This document shows positions 38,001 through 51,938 of a stretch of DNA of 64,000 nucleotides, piece by piece. The DNA lies in contig OY728165.1 of NCBI GenBank assembly GCA_963277665.1, positions 1,757,424,772 to 1,757,488,771 on the forward strand. Reading direction: 5' to 3'. The notes beneath the pieces were generated by a model that was given only the letters and a program-made list of their open reading frames with translations, did no database searches and was not told where the DNA came from. The position numbers and the translations under genes were made by a program. How positions within the stretch are numbered: position 1 is the first letter of the stretch; every line of letters begins with the position of its first letter. The DNA is from Viscum album. Its lineage: Eukaryota > Streptophyta > Magnoliopsida > Santalales > Viscaceae.

Positions 38001-38479
38001 TGATCATTAAATCATTACTATTAGGAAATAACTACTATATAAGATAGAAAAATTGTTTTTATGGGGTTGACTATTTGATAAAACCCAAGTCACTTGAAGG
38101 GGTTGGACAAAAAACATAGCCCCAAATTCCCATGTGTTTTGAAGTAATTTGTTTACTAACCTGAAAATTTATAATTACGTTCTTATATATAGTTTCAAAA
38201 ATTAAATAAATTTGAGTGAGGAATGTGCACTTTCCACTATAATGTGATAATGATGTTAGGTGATATCTTCTATGTACAAAAACTATCTCATTAGGGTCAT
38301 AGTCTCTCAGATAAATTTCTCTATGAAATTTTTTCGTCGTAGTCCTATTTTAGTTACCAATTACCTCAAATTTCATACCCAATTATCTATTGTAATGATA
38401 TTTTTATAGGCAATATATTTTATAATAATTCAAAACATATATACAATAATTTTTTTTGAAGGATGTAATGAAAAAACAA

Positions 38480-39330
38480 TAGGTACTAAGTGACATAAAC
38501 AGAAGGAACATATATCCAATCGAATACTTTATGTGGTTTTTACCAAGTCATAACAACCTTTATATTATATAAATTTTCTGATATTATTTATTATGAAACT
38601 ACATGTCCAAATAATTTCATTTCTTTAATCCATAAATCACATTTCAAAATTTTTCATAATGATGATTATTTTATAGTAAACTTAGAACTATTCTCAGATT
38701 ATACATGTGATCCTCACCAGATGCAGAGTAAATAAGGATGTAATCCATAAAGAGTACTACATTGTTATCTAGATACTCATGGGTAACCATATTAGTTAAA
38801 TCCTTGAGGAAATATAGAGCATTTTTATACCATGGTACATAACAAGGTGCTTATTGTGGTCATACCTACTCTGAAAAGAGGTTTTATGAATGTTAGATTC
38901 ATTTTTATTTAATATATGGTAACTAGGTTGAATTTCAATAATTGAAAACCGCATCACCCTTTTCATCTAATCAAATAGATAATTTATCCATGGAAATTGA
39001 TGATTTTCTATACCATATATCAATTGAGATTTCGTTAATCAACATATAATTGAAGAGAACATCTTGTATTAATATTAATGAGAATTGGCACTGCCCAAGG
39101 TAAAAAACTCAGCAGTATAAAGCCTTTCTCAACAAGATCAACCAACTAGGACATTAGGTCCTTCATTTCGACTAGATAAAAATGATAATAGTGAATAAAT
39201 TTTTTTAGTACTAGGAATTAAGTCCACAGAGAATTCCACCACTTGTACAATTGGAATCCTATAGAAATCATAAGGATTGACGCTGTGAAACCTAACAAAA
39301 ACTGGAGGGGGATCACTACTCAATTATTCT
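38480..39330 (-). pseudogene. E3 reverse transcriptase remnant (minus-strand chromovirus)
   Basis: On the minus strand, VEFSVDLIPSTKKI (ORF 39323-39138) matches the segment just before RT (E-F-x-I-D-L-x-P-G-T). Further along are a DYLFD/FSIIEIQPSYH piece (family D-D-L-F-D and F-S-K-I-D-L-R-S-G-Y-H), FRVGYDHNKHLVMYHGIKML (family F-R-T-R-Y-G-H-Y-E-F-L-V-M-P-F-G-L), HEYLDNNVVLFMDYILIYS and GEDHMYNLR. The catalytic F-x-D-D box has its second Asp changed to Tyr. The pieces sit in different frames. RNase H, expected near 38.0-38.4 kb, is not convincingly readable. Confidence 0.85.
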
Positions 39331-39339
39331 AGAACCTAA

Positions 39340-39900
39340 TAAAAAGAAAACAGTGATATTATATTCCCCAAATATAGATAATAAGGTATATAACTAATAA
39401 AACATGGTTCTCAATCACCATGGATGACAAGAGACAGACCACAAGTTCTATTATGAAAGTCATGTTCATGATAATAATCGTTTCATGCTTTATTCAAAAA
39501 GAGACAATCCATTCCAAACAGCTCATCAATAGGTCTCAGGTTATGGAATAGACACTCCAAAACATCATAAAATATGATAAATATAAGAAACAAGTAGGAT
39601 TGTGGGAACCCTCCTATAAATTCATTCTAAGGGATGTAATAATATCAATTTCTCATGAAAAAATCTATGTAGGAAGATTTGTCATAAGAACAATACATAT
39701 TTAAAATAATAAATGGGTTTCACTATTATACAATAAAGCATTCATTAATGATGAAGCTATAGTAATTCTACCTCTCACAATCTATGGATCTATATCATAT
39801 TCTTTAAGAGACACTTCCACTATATAATGTATCTTATATTAGTTTTCATGTTGATGAAATAAATTTTTATTTCTTGTGTCTAATTAACCCATATTTGATG
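39340..39900 (-). pseudogene. E3 protease-region remnant
   Basis: DELFGMDCLFLNKA at about 39527-39485 on the minus strand corresponds to the protease ending D-V-I-L-G-M-D-W-L. It is in the same frame as the VEFSVDLIP segment that follows it, as expected for Pol. The active-site D-S-G part could not be found. Confidence 0.65.
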
Positions 39901-40360
39901 GAGGAGCTAATGAACCTCTTCCAATATGAGGATTAGAAATGATATTTCAGAATCACTATAAGTGTCCTAAACATCCGAATCAGAAATAGATCAATAAAGT
40001 ATCATTGAGATCCTTCGTAGTGTTTCCTTTCTTTACTCATATATAGAAAGTGAAAAGAAATCCTCTTAGTGTTCATGGTGGTATGGAATTAACTTGTTTA
40101 TAGAAACTACCATAAGATTCATCTCGCTTTAGATTTCAACTAATGTAACTCACACTACCCCTAGGAAAATGATAAACTCTAATATACACTAACATTCCTG
40201 TCAGGTCTATATCATCAATCATCACCATATGCATCACATATGAATAAGTTGACTTCTTCAATAAGAAGTCCTAATAACTTATTTTTGATTGATGTCCCCA
40301 CTCATACCGTCAATACTTCATCCTCCTATAAGATATAATCTGTTGAAAAAACACCAAAAT

Positions 40361-40740
40361 TTAAAAAAAAATATTGGAATAGTCATTCATGGTTCTGTTA
40401 GCGTACTCAAACTTGAAAAACTCCACAACCTTGTCAAAAACCATTGAAATTGGATTCAACTGATTGATGGGAATAACATTGGAATTGTTACACTCTAATA
40501 AATCATGATTTTTCACTGTCCCCATCATTTCCCACAATCTCATGCATGTTCCATCTAGTATGAATGTGGAAGACATAACCTTGATATCATCCAGTGTCTC
40601 CTTGAACTCAAATAGACCTTCTATCCTGACCAAACATTCCAAAACATATTTTGGATCAGTGGATGATTTGAAAACTGGTGGCTTCATGAAAATTACCTAT
40701 AGATAATGATTTTGAAGAAAATTTCACTGAGCTCTCACAT
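40361..40740 (-). pseudogene. gag: E3 gag (capsid) remnant
   Basis: The 108-codon minus-strand frame starts MKPPVFKSSTDPKYVLECLV, then RIEGLFEFKETLDDIKV, ATG-less body, RLWEMMGTV and VFDKVVEFFKFEYANRTMND. This is the plant Ty3 capsid (Retrotrans_gag) pattern: PP-x-F-x-G-x-x-D-P...W-L...I-E-x-x-F, W-W-E, and F-x-x-x-F...Y. It lies upstream of E3 protease and RT in the correct order. The same frame continues a little upstream (to ~40740) through stops. No zinc knuckle was found downstream (39.9-40.36 kb). Confidence 0.8.
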
Positions 40741-40861
40741 TTATATCCTGAATGGGTACTAGAGGTGGTTATTATCCTAGAGCATGGGTAGTGCACATAA
40801 TAACCGAAACATTATTTGGGTCCAATAGAGTATTAGCTCGTTACAGTTCAGTAAAATAATC

Positions 40862-41005
40862 CATAAAACATCATCATCATAATATATATAGATAAAAGAT
40901 GTGGATCGTATATTATGATCATATATCTATTTAAGTATAAAAATAAATAATTTTTTTGACATTGAAAAAACCATATTATAAAATAATTAAAAATTATTTG
41001 ACCAG
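40862..41005 (-). repeat. Repeat R, copy 1 (probable LTR 3' end next to E3 gag)
   Basis: Similar in the same orientation to 47631-47780: both contain ATAAAACATCATCATC, ATATATATAGATAAA, GATGTGGATC and TTATGATCATAT. Similarity stops abruptly on the gag side. In E3's orientation this is where its 5' LTR should end, so R may be the LTR's 3' end. I saw no clear primer-binding site. Confidence 0.55.
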
Positions 41006-44000
41006 ATTAAGCATCCTAATTTATAATTAAACTAAAATTTAGATACAACATTAAAAAAAATAAACAAATAAATTTTTAATCATGGTATAGTTATAAAAAT
41101 GAATCATTTAATATTAATCTAATTTAATTTACATGAGAAATTTTACTTTTTTAAAATATGTAATCTATTTTTATATGGGGTTTCCTTTCTACTTCCCCAG
41201 ATGAAGCTTACAACTTATCTATCATCTGAAATATTATATATCTTCTTATGTTATTGAACATTTTTATGTTCCAATTATGTGAGTCATTATTATACATATT
41301 TTATATATATTTTTACTATAAGAGAATATTACAAATCCCATGTTATATTATTCATACTCCATTGACATTGTTTTCATAATTTCCAAAAAACATGACTATG
41401 AAATCCATGAAATTCTCATTAAATATTGTTCAACCATCTCTTAAATTTCTTTATGAATGTTGTTCATTATATATAAATGTGTTTTTAGTGATATTATATA
41501 GCTCTATTTATGTTTTTAACTATTAATTATTTGAGATTTTACCAATGTGAGAGAATCCCATTGTTTTTTATGCGGTGGGGGATGTGGGTGATATCATATT
41601 TTAGAAAATTTTCATTTCACCCTGCTTAACCTATCTTAGGTTTTTCATTATTCATTGTATGATGACATATATAGAAAATAATCTAGTTAAAATTGAAATA
41701 AAAAATTTATAATTTATTTTTACTAAAAAATGATACATATATATATAAGGTTGTGTGTGTGTATATATTGGGTATTACTACAGTATAACATACCCCAATC
41801 CTTTTAATTTAGTTATAACTAGAGAATTATTCACCATAACATCTATGATATACCTCTTCATATTCTAGAGGGATTAGAGTAACATTAAATGTTTTTAATC
41901 AATAGGGGAGTTAATTACCTATACATAATAGATAGGTTCATGAAAAAAATATTCTAAAAAAATGATAGTGAAGGTCTATACATCATATATATGTAACCCA
42001 TTGACGTAAAATAGGTAGAAAACTATGGGATCAAAAATTACAATAATCACAACGTTCTACATGGAATAGATACAAAAACATGCCATGATAGAACATATAT
42101 ACCTAATTGTTCATATAATAAAAAAATAATCCATCATTAATCTTAGATAATACTTTTTTGGTAATAATATAATTATAAATTACACTAGAATTCAAAATCT
42201 CACCAGAAAACCTAATTTCTAATCATCTAACTCTATAACACCAGTCATTTTGATATATTTGACTAACTCTAAAAAATTATTAAGGACAATACATGTATGT
42301 TAGAACTGAATTCATTAATATAAGAAGAGGTGATCCAGTTAATCAATAACATTCACCCACTCCACTAAATGTAAAATGTGATACTAATTAAGAATATAAA
42401 TGCAAAATTTATTCGTGTTATTTACTCAACCATCCTTTAATATATTCAATGAATGCCCACAACATACTATAATAAATTCATCCCTTCATGGAATACAACA
42501 CACATGCACAACCAAGGATACCCAAAAAGTACTACCCATATACATATTAGGCACAATTGATTCATTATACCTAAAACCTCTTATCACATAGAATATAGTT
42601 AGTGGATCTTATATCAAATTAAAAAAGAATTTCATTCAATGGAGTCCGGCGTTAACCAATTTTTTATCATTCTACTTCCATTATGAAAACATAAAATGAA
42701 TTGTTAAATTTTGTTAATAATAATAAATTTAAATAATTGAATCATATAGTGCTAAAAAATTAAATGATGACCAAAAAAATATTAAAATCATGATGGTAAG
42801 AAAAAAAGGTCCAATAAAAAAATAAAATAAATTAAATCCATTGATAAAACAAATAATCAATCAAATTTTATATCTATTCTGTATGAAATAAAAATATCAT
42901 ATCACTCATTCCATTCTCCATCTCACATTATTGTACCTTGCCAATATAACCTTATGAACTACCCATAATAGATCTATTACTATGTATTATATTTCATATA
43001 TAGTCCTAAGGATTGATACCCACTACAAAGTTCTACAGTGTTATGAACCCTAAAAATAACATGGATAATACATCAAGTATTATCATAAATATATCATATA
43101 CCACATAAAAGTTTTGATTTTATATATAGAATATAGGTGTAAATATCTCATCTAATATATGTACTATCTCATCTACTAGTTAATGTGACATTCTCTCTTA
43201 GATCCTAATCTTTCAGAAAACCATTTCTAGTGTCCAATAAATAATTAAACTATAATATAAATAAATATTATTAATTATGAATGTCATAATCAATTTATAT
43301 GGCCTTATAATAAAACTTTCATTCTCTTTGCATTAATTACTATCACAGTTTTATTCTTAAGTGTTGATGTGATTGTTGAGGTCTATCATAAAAAACCTAC
43401 AAGTTTTATTTTTATAATATCTCATCCTCGGTCTTGATTAAATAGTGTCACCGTAAAATCAACCGACCCCATTCATATCCAAAGAACATGACCATATATA
43501 AAATCATTATAACATTGAAGTATCTCAAAAATCAGCCATATACATCTCTAAAAAAGTCAGTTGGGATAACAATCAACATTAGAATAATTACCTCACCATA
43601 TATTGATATTATAACTACAATATCAAAACACATTAGAAGGTAAATTTTACCTTAATTATGGTTATCCAATAACAAAATAATTTTTTTTGATCAACCATGA
43701 TTTTTCAGTATGATTCGGGGAACTCCACTATAAGATGTTGTGGAACATATGTATCTAAAACCCTTTCCCAGTCCCATGGGTACCATATAAGGTATTTTTA
43801 TTATAAATGAATTACAAAACAACATTCAATTTCATAAACCACAAAATAAACCATTAATAAATAAAAAAACATAAATAGCTAAAACTTCCAAATAAGATTA
43901 TTACTTAAATGTGTTTAATTAGACCAAACCATTTCTCAACACATTTAATAATTTATTTATCTTAAAACAATATTGAACAAAAAAATATAATAAACCATTA

Positions 44001-47000
44001 ATATTTCATAATATACAAATATTTAAACATCTCTGTCCCATAAAGAAATCTTGTAAAATCCACATTGAAATATCTTATCAATGACATTCATTTATAACAA
44101 CCTATTCTGTTGAAAACTATTTTATATTGGATTACTTACTTTAAAATATCATTATGTAGTCAGTCATTTTATTTCATTAACATAATCCATTACATCTATC
44201 CACATCACTCTCCATATTAGATGATGGGTTATGCACACTCATTAAAAAAGTGAACTATGAAATATATCATTGAACTAGTCTAGATGATCCTTTATGATTT
44301 TTTATATTGACATGAGTCCATCCCATTTTAATGTGACTTCGTAGAATAAATAATAATGTGGATCATAATCATAATAGTTAGACACAAAAAAATATCCAGT
44401 ATTAAATCTATAAAATAACAGCACATACAAATACTTAATGATCAATTAAAATTAGTATCATATCATAATACATTTATTAATGGATAATTTTATTTGACCA
44501 TTCTTTAACAAAATGAGTACATTTCTAATCAAAATATCCATAATTTTAATAAAAAAAAGAATTCCATATAAAAATAGAGAATCAGTAAAACTATGAGATG
44601 AATTATGGAATGATCTAATGAGGTATTATCCACATGATATGAGGAGAAGACAATGTATTATAGATTCTTGGACTAATAATGATAAAAATTTAAAAAAAAT
44701 TAATCCTAAATGGATATAATATGAATTAAAAATTAAGAAAACCCTAGGAAAGATTACATGGAAACATCACTTCTCTGAATTAATTAGGAAAAATTTTATT
44801 TAATCCATCACAGTCATTTATTTAATAATAATAATAGAATTTATATAATTTCAAAATAAGTTTACTATCACTAAAAAAATAGATCTATATTCCATATCCT
44901 AGAACAATAGATATTATGTAGGAAATACATATTAATAATAAAAATGATGGAAAGAGGAAATATCACATTATACAAGTAAAATAAAAATAACCGAGACCAC
45001 CATTTATCAAATGGAATGTATAGGGGACCAAATGATAAAAATGGTGGGAGAGGTTGGATGAAATTGACAAATTTTGGGACCTCATTAAAACTAAAACTAG
45101 AGGTTTGAACATATAAATTTCGATTTAAAACACTTTACATAAAATACATGTGTAAGGAGTAAATCCAATTTATCATTTTTGACACTATTAGTAGAGAATC
45201 AATATCAAAGAAATGGGATAATGTATATAACCAAATTTTAAAAATTGGAAAAATATCAATAATACAAATATTTTAGGTTGTGGAAATAAATCTAATAAAA
45301 TGGTACAAATAGTTAGGTCTATAAATATAGTTTACATAGTATTAAAAATTATATTGATCCAATCAGTATAAATAGTAACTATTAATAAAGAAATTTTCAT
45401 CCTAATATTTGATGGTGATTTCAAAGAGGTTTTTTTGGATTCTTATTAATTAGTCTTACTTATCGTATGTGGTAATAACTTTTATTTTCATCAATTGTGT
45501 GGCGATTTATGATAACAATTATATTTAGTGATTGTTTCTCTTTCCCACTCTTCTTTATCTTCTCGAATAATGGTTTCTCATTTTAGTAATGAATAATTTC
45601 CATACCATATTAAAATAATTATAAAGATAATGTTCTTTTGATATATTTTATTACTATACTACCATTATTTATAAAATTTTAGAAACATATTTATTTATAT
45701 TTTATATTTTTCATATAATTTTTCTTGGAATTTTTTTGTATTCCTCTATAAATATAATCACTATGTGACATATCATGTTAAGAGGTATGTTTGATGTTTT
45801 GGGATAATAAGTTGACTGAGGGTTTGGAATTTACTTCATAGGGTTGGACATGTGTTATCTGAGATGCTAGTTCCAAGGGACAAATTATAATACATGATAG
45901 TGTTGAGGATTTCTAGACTATTTTAATTATTTTTTTCCTTTACATATGAAATTATATATATATTTTTATAATTAAACTTTATAAAAGTAAATCAAGGAAA
46001 CTCTACGGATAAAATGTTTGTTGAAAAACATTTTAGATCCATGATGTGGAAATTAGAGGATTTTTTAAATTAGATACACCTTAATATATTAATTATTAAA
46101 TTCATGTTAGAATGTGATAAATAAAATTATATGTTAAAAGATTACATCGATGAAATTTGGATTTTTAATACAAATATTAACATAGAATTTGGGAATTATT
46201 ATTAAAGAAATACCAACCACTTTTGTATTTATATCCAATATTAAATTAAGAAACTATATGATAACCAAAATATACAGGGATTTTATGATGAAAAGTCACT
46301 TTATTCTATGGATAAATAAAATAATTTAGTGGATGATCATATGAATGAAATATATATGACCAAAAACCCATCATAATATTTGTACATATGGTTTGACTAT
46401 AATTTTTGTTAACTGATCCAATTATTGTCATTTCATGAATCATGGGATGTGTATTCTTCCACTATGAGTAGTTATTTTGGAAGGATATGATTAATAATTA
46501 CTAATATATAGGATTAGATCTTGAATGAAGAAGTGATAGGGAATGGAAACCATATATCTATAATAATTCGATATAGTAATAATGTAATAGGATGTCAAAC
46601 ACAATAGATATTTCAAAATGGGTGATATGGATTGAGAGAAACGATTTGAGGTATTTCAACGAGTATAGGTATTTCATGGTGGAATTAGAATAAAAAAGTC
46701 ATGCCTTAGGTAATATATTAATTATTGGTGATAAATTATAGATGAAACCCCGTGAATAATATCACAACCTGATCATCATATACCTAAATATTTCATTATT
46801 TTAGATGAATATTCAATACATCTCACAATAATAAATTCATGGAAGTAAATAATATTTGACTTATTTGGAGAATAGATACTTAAGATAAATATTTAATACA
46901 TTGACTTCAAAATCAATCACAATAATCTTCTCACATTTTAATTTTGTAGGTATACCTAACAAAGATCATTTCTTTATCACATGGGAAAAGGAAAACATAA

Positions 47001-47630
47001 TAAAGGATGAGAACATATTATCATTAATGAAAAACATGATTTATATAAATCAATTCTATTAACTGAGAATAAGGTAATTATAAGGGTATATTAAGAAGAT
47101 CATATCTACTAAAAACGTACATAACTTTTCAAAGATCATTAATCATGAGACATAATATAACATTTTTTCATAAAAACAATAAATTATAGAAAGAGGGTGG
47201 ATTCATAAAAAATAAATCCTCAGCCATCAATGATTATAATAAACATAATACACAGGTTTTTGGAATACACATAATCATAAATAATCATTTAATTCTTAAA
47301 GGATCACTTTCATGGTTATCATGGTTGACATCGTCCCATAGTAGATTGGGTTAACTAAAAATTCTGATTATTTCCTTAGTTAAGTCTTAGTAAAAAAGAA
47401 AATCATATTGAATATAGTGTCTTTGAAACTGGTTTAACTCCCTATTACTGTTATTTGAAATCATTATTTTTCCATAATTACCAAATTTTTTTGAGGGGTA
47501 TATTATTTAAGGTCAACCCATCAAATAAATAGAACTATACATAACATTACAACATAATGATAGAAAATATTAATCATTTGATCTATACAAAATTAACCCA
47601 TGTGAATGAAAAGGATATTATATTATCATC
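41006..47630. other. AT-rich non-coding sequence, possibly E3 5' LTR plus insertions
   Basis: No coding motifs were recognised in either strand. If repeat R marks LTR ends, this interval would hold the rest of E3's 5' LTR. A stretch at ~45.3-46.8 kb is richer in G than its neighbours and may be a separate plus-oriented insertion. Boundaries could not be defined. Confidence 0.4.
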
Positions 47631-50390
47631 AATAAAACATCATCATCAAAATATATATAGATAAAGGATGTGGATCATATCTTATGATCATATCACAATT
47701 GATGTATAAAAATCGGTAATGGTTTTGACTTTGATAAATAACCATAGTATAAAAGCATTAACAATTATTTGAAAAATTATAGGAATTATCTTCTCGTATC
47801 AGTAACTTTTTAATACAAAAAATTTATAGAATAATGTATATTTTGAAATATTTGTATCATTAAGTGGAAAATTTTATATAAGGATTCATGAATATGAAAA
47901 TAAATGACTGATGAAAAATCTATTCATGCTATAAATATGACAGTCTTACCATGGTCAACTAGACTTGTCACCCATGTCAGCCCGTCATTGGGTGTCGTAA
48001 AATAATGATAGGAAAATTAGTCTCATATATAATGAAAGTAAGAATTACGACTAGAGTAATCAATGGAAAAAAGATAGACCCAACCAAGAAAAATATGCTA
48101 AACTAGAAAGGATGGAAAATCTAGAAAACAATTCTTTATGTGGCCAACTGCCACATCCAAACCAACACCAAACTAAAACAATGAAGTAATGAGAAGCGAT
48201 CCTAATAAAAACTGCCTATAACTTTACACTATTTTAGGAAAAAATATCTATATATTAACTAATTGTTGATGTAGGGTGTGAGATACAGAGCTCATCATGA
48301 TGCCACCAACGAATCTACACAATTTATAATAATTGTAATGCACATGTTCGAGTTTGTAAAATAGAATAATTTTACAAGAAAATATAAATATATAACAATT
48401 TAAAAACCTTTTTCATAAAATCCTTGAGTATTAAAAATTTTCATATCATATTTTCAAAATCCTAAAAAAAATCAGGTAATGATACCGAATATAAATATAC
48501 TTATGATCAGACATCCATGATTTTTTCAATCATGCAATAAACAATGAGAAACAATATTCAACATCCAATTCATGCTTTAGACTATGTGATAATACATAAT
48601 AGACAATAAAAATCCTAAATATTAATATGTTTTGATCCTAATAACATCAATATAATGACAGAACCTTATAAATCTATGATAATAAATATTTTATCAAAAA
48701 AATTTCATTATATTACAAAAACACATTCCTGAGGGACGTAATATTATAGTTCCTTTAGGATGATAGAACACATTATTCTAATTTTATGAATGATATTAAA
48801 CAAATACAATAATTATTTTTCCATTTACTACCCCTACATAAAACAATTCCTTATAACCCAAGGAATGATAACATAAGAACGAGTGAGATAAAATTATCAA
48901 TAAAGGTAAAAATTGAGGATACATAAGAATAACATGATTTTATGGGTATGAAAATGTGATCATAAAATTATACAATCATACCATTCATTTCAAATATAAT
49001 ATTATTGAATCATTGAAATAAAAAATTTTAAATCATAATAAATGAATAATTATATAATCAACAGACATTATCCATGAGAGTATAATAATTTTATTTGACT
49101 TAAAATTGTGGAATATACATATGAAATGGATATCTTATGTCAGTGATACCTACCATGACATTCATAGTACATTAGGATTGGGACAATCCACATTGTAAAT
49201 ACATTGGTCTTGGGATGAACTCTAGTGTTCATTATAGGTTTTTTCTTTTGTTGAATTCTCATGTACACTATTATAGAAATATTAAGATGACCTCCAGTGT
49301 ACCCTTTGAGCTCATATAAATTTTTTTCAGTACCCAATGAATTACATGGATATATAGGTCCCACCCATGGAAAAATAAAAACCATAAATATGTTTCACAT
49401 AAGAACATTAATAATTCATTGTCTTAAAATTACGCTAAAATGAATAAGTATTTTATCCTTGAACTATAATCCCAATTAATAATAATTAACATCAACTTTA
49501 GTTATCTAAAATATAAAGTATTTTTTAAAGATAATTTGAAATAATTCGTGAGGAAAATATCATTTCTTATTCGGAAAAAACTCTTTATATCATAAAATAA
49601 TAACCAATACAATTTCATTGAAAAGTAACTCGAAATATTGTAAAGTAGTAATTGAAAATAATTTTTAACATAATGAAAATCATATTTCTTCCAAATAAAT
49701 AAAATCATGTTTTAAATATTGTTTTAAAAAATATATACAATATTGTTTTGAAGGAAGATAGATTTCTAAACAAATAAAAAATAAATTTACATGAAAATTC
49801 TAATATCATTAAAATAATGATATTCATGATACACCATGTTAATATAAATTATATAAACATCGTAAAATAATACGGGTTCATAACAAAACATTAGTCTCTT
49901 GGAAGGTTGATTGAGACAAAATTACCTACCTGATTTAGTAACCATTGAAACATAAACCCCATGAGTAAGAGATCATAAAATGTTTTTATAAATACCCATG
50001 AATTTATGGAATATTACCATAGACTACAATAATGTCCAATATATACACAACAAAACATATACAACTAATAAATTTGGAAAAGTCTCTCAAATATAAAAGT
50101 GAGAATAGAAATCACCTTACCCTATGTCATTACATACTTTATAAATATTAAAAACACATGTTTAATTAATATATGATTATTATAAATATACCACAAAACC
50201 ATATTATTATATATTATTCAATATATTATTTACTTATGTCTTTATAGTACAGTTTTATTAAAAATTCAAATGATAAATTCATGTTTTGGGTAATAACAAT
50301 ATTGTTTTTTTGTTAATGTTTTGAACTATTATTTTTTACCTCATGCATAGATAATGATTTAATTATTTCAAGAATGATAATGATTATTAA

Positions 50391-50414
50391 TATATAATAT
50401 ATATATATATATAA
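50391..50414. repeat. (TA)n microsatellite
   Basis: A TA run inside block A. Block B has only a short, interrupted equivalent near 56960. Confidence 0.85.
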
Positions 50415-50462
50415 ATTTTATATGAATTTATTATATGTCAAAATAATAGAAAATATAATACA

Positions 50463-50900
50463 CCATTCATTTATATGTTTGGTTGTATGTTTTCAGGAAC
50501 ATTGGTTTCATTTTCATGGAAGATTAAAAAAAATTCATTAGTCATATTATCATTCCAGAATATTATTATGTCATTTATATCAAATATGTTAATTAAATCC
50601 ATCCATAAAACATTACATGAAAAATGTGACTAAATCTCATCGTTTCACTAGGTAGTAGTCTCCTGTACATACGAAAGATGTTTTTGTATTCCCAGAACTT
50701 AGGAAGCATGTATGCGTGTGTGATGAAAAAATTGAAAAATAACAATAGCAACGTAAAAATAATATATATCACAGTTATACTATAAATACATAATTATTAC
50801 CAATGTATAAAGGTGTTAATTTAAGTATGACCGACATCGGTTCATGGGGCAGCCGTACGTCATACACACAAATGATGATTGCCTAATCGGTTTGATGGAT
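50463..50900 (-). repeat. Three ~180-200 bp sub-repeats in block A
   Basis: Related segments centred near 50470, 50643 and 50841 share a TCAT-GG-GTAGTC core followed by TACACA and AATGATG/AAGATG. The third reads TTCATGGGGCAGCC and later ACACACAAATGATGATTGCC. The same triplet occurs in blocks B and C. Confidence 0.6.
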
Positions 50901-51916
50901 GTGTGTGAAGTTGAATGTCAAAAAATATAAATTAAAATATATAATATTATTTAGTAAAAATTGGTTATTTTATAAATATGAAATTGAAATAATTTAATGT
51001 GTATATGGAATTAAAAAAACATTGTTGAAGAACATTATCTATTCTTCTGATATATCCTTTTGGTTAACATTAATGTATCATCTTGGTAGGATTTCACCCC
51101 AAAGTAATTTTTCTATGATGAAAGGAGTGAAATTTTAAGGTAATATTAATTGTTTTTCTTTGAAATTTTTTTTATATATTAATAATATAAAATTTTACAT
51201 GAACTGTTTTATGAAAAATTATGGGATCATTTTGAAATTTCTGAAAATAATAATTTGTAATAATTTAAATATTATACAAAACACATAAAAATGAAATTGA
51301 TTAGAATAAAATATATGATATGGTTGTAATTTTCTCAATAATATAATTTCTAAAATTTTTTAATTTGTTTTACGCCATATAATTTTGATTAACCCTTAGT
51401 CAACTGATTTTAATTGTAACTACAGTAACAAGCGATTCAATATTAATATGAACTAATTTTTAATTAAACTATTTTAATTAGAGAAAAAGTGGCCCATTTA
51501 TGATGTTTTATTACAAATATATTCTACATTGTCCTTATTTAATATATTTGTGATTTTTAAATAATTTAATTAGATTTTATTTTCATAACATATCAGAACT
51601 GTCAATTAGACACAATTCATTACATAGAAATTAATAAACTCTAAAAAACATGTTATATTCAAAAATTATTCTTTTAATACACCGCTAATATATCATAAGA
51701 GTATAAAAAAATTTATATCCTATATAATATTAGATAATATTTATTAAACTATTTATAATATCATTTCATTGATTGTTTCATAATTTTAATAATTACTACA
51801 TAATTGTTACTTATTTATTTATGATAAATATTTCATCACTTAAATTTAAAAATAAATTTACTAGATCTAGGAAATCAATTTATATGTAATAATCATGTAT
51901 ATATTTTATCATTTCT

Positions 51917-51938
51917 TATATATATATATATATATATT
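51917..51938. repeat. (TA)n microsatellite
   Basis: A TA run inside block A. Confidence 0.85.

Noticed and set aside
38000..38480. Possible E3 RNase H (minus-strand REIYLRDYDPNE, HYSGKCTFLT)
   Set aside because: A few residues can be matched to the R-H-Y-L-Y-G...F-T-D-H segment only by allowing gaps; not strong enough to annotate.
49140..49385. Minus-strand 81-codon ORF with a homologous ORF at 55791-55985
   Set aside because: The related ORF in block B is on the opposite strand, so coding is not conserved. Both are by-products of LTR similarity.
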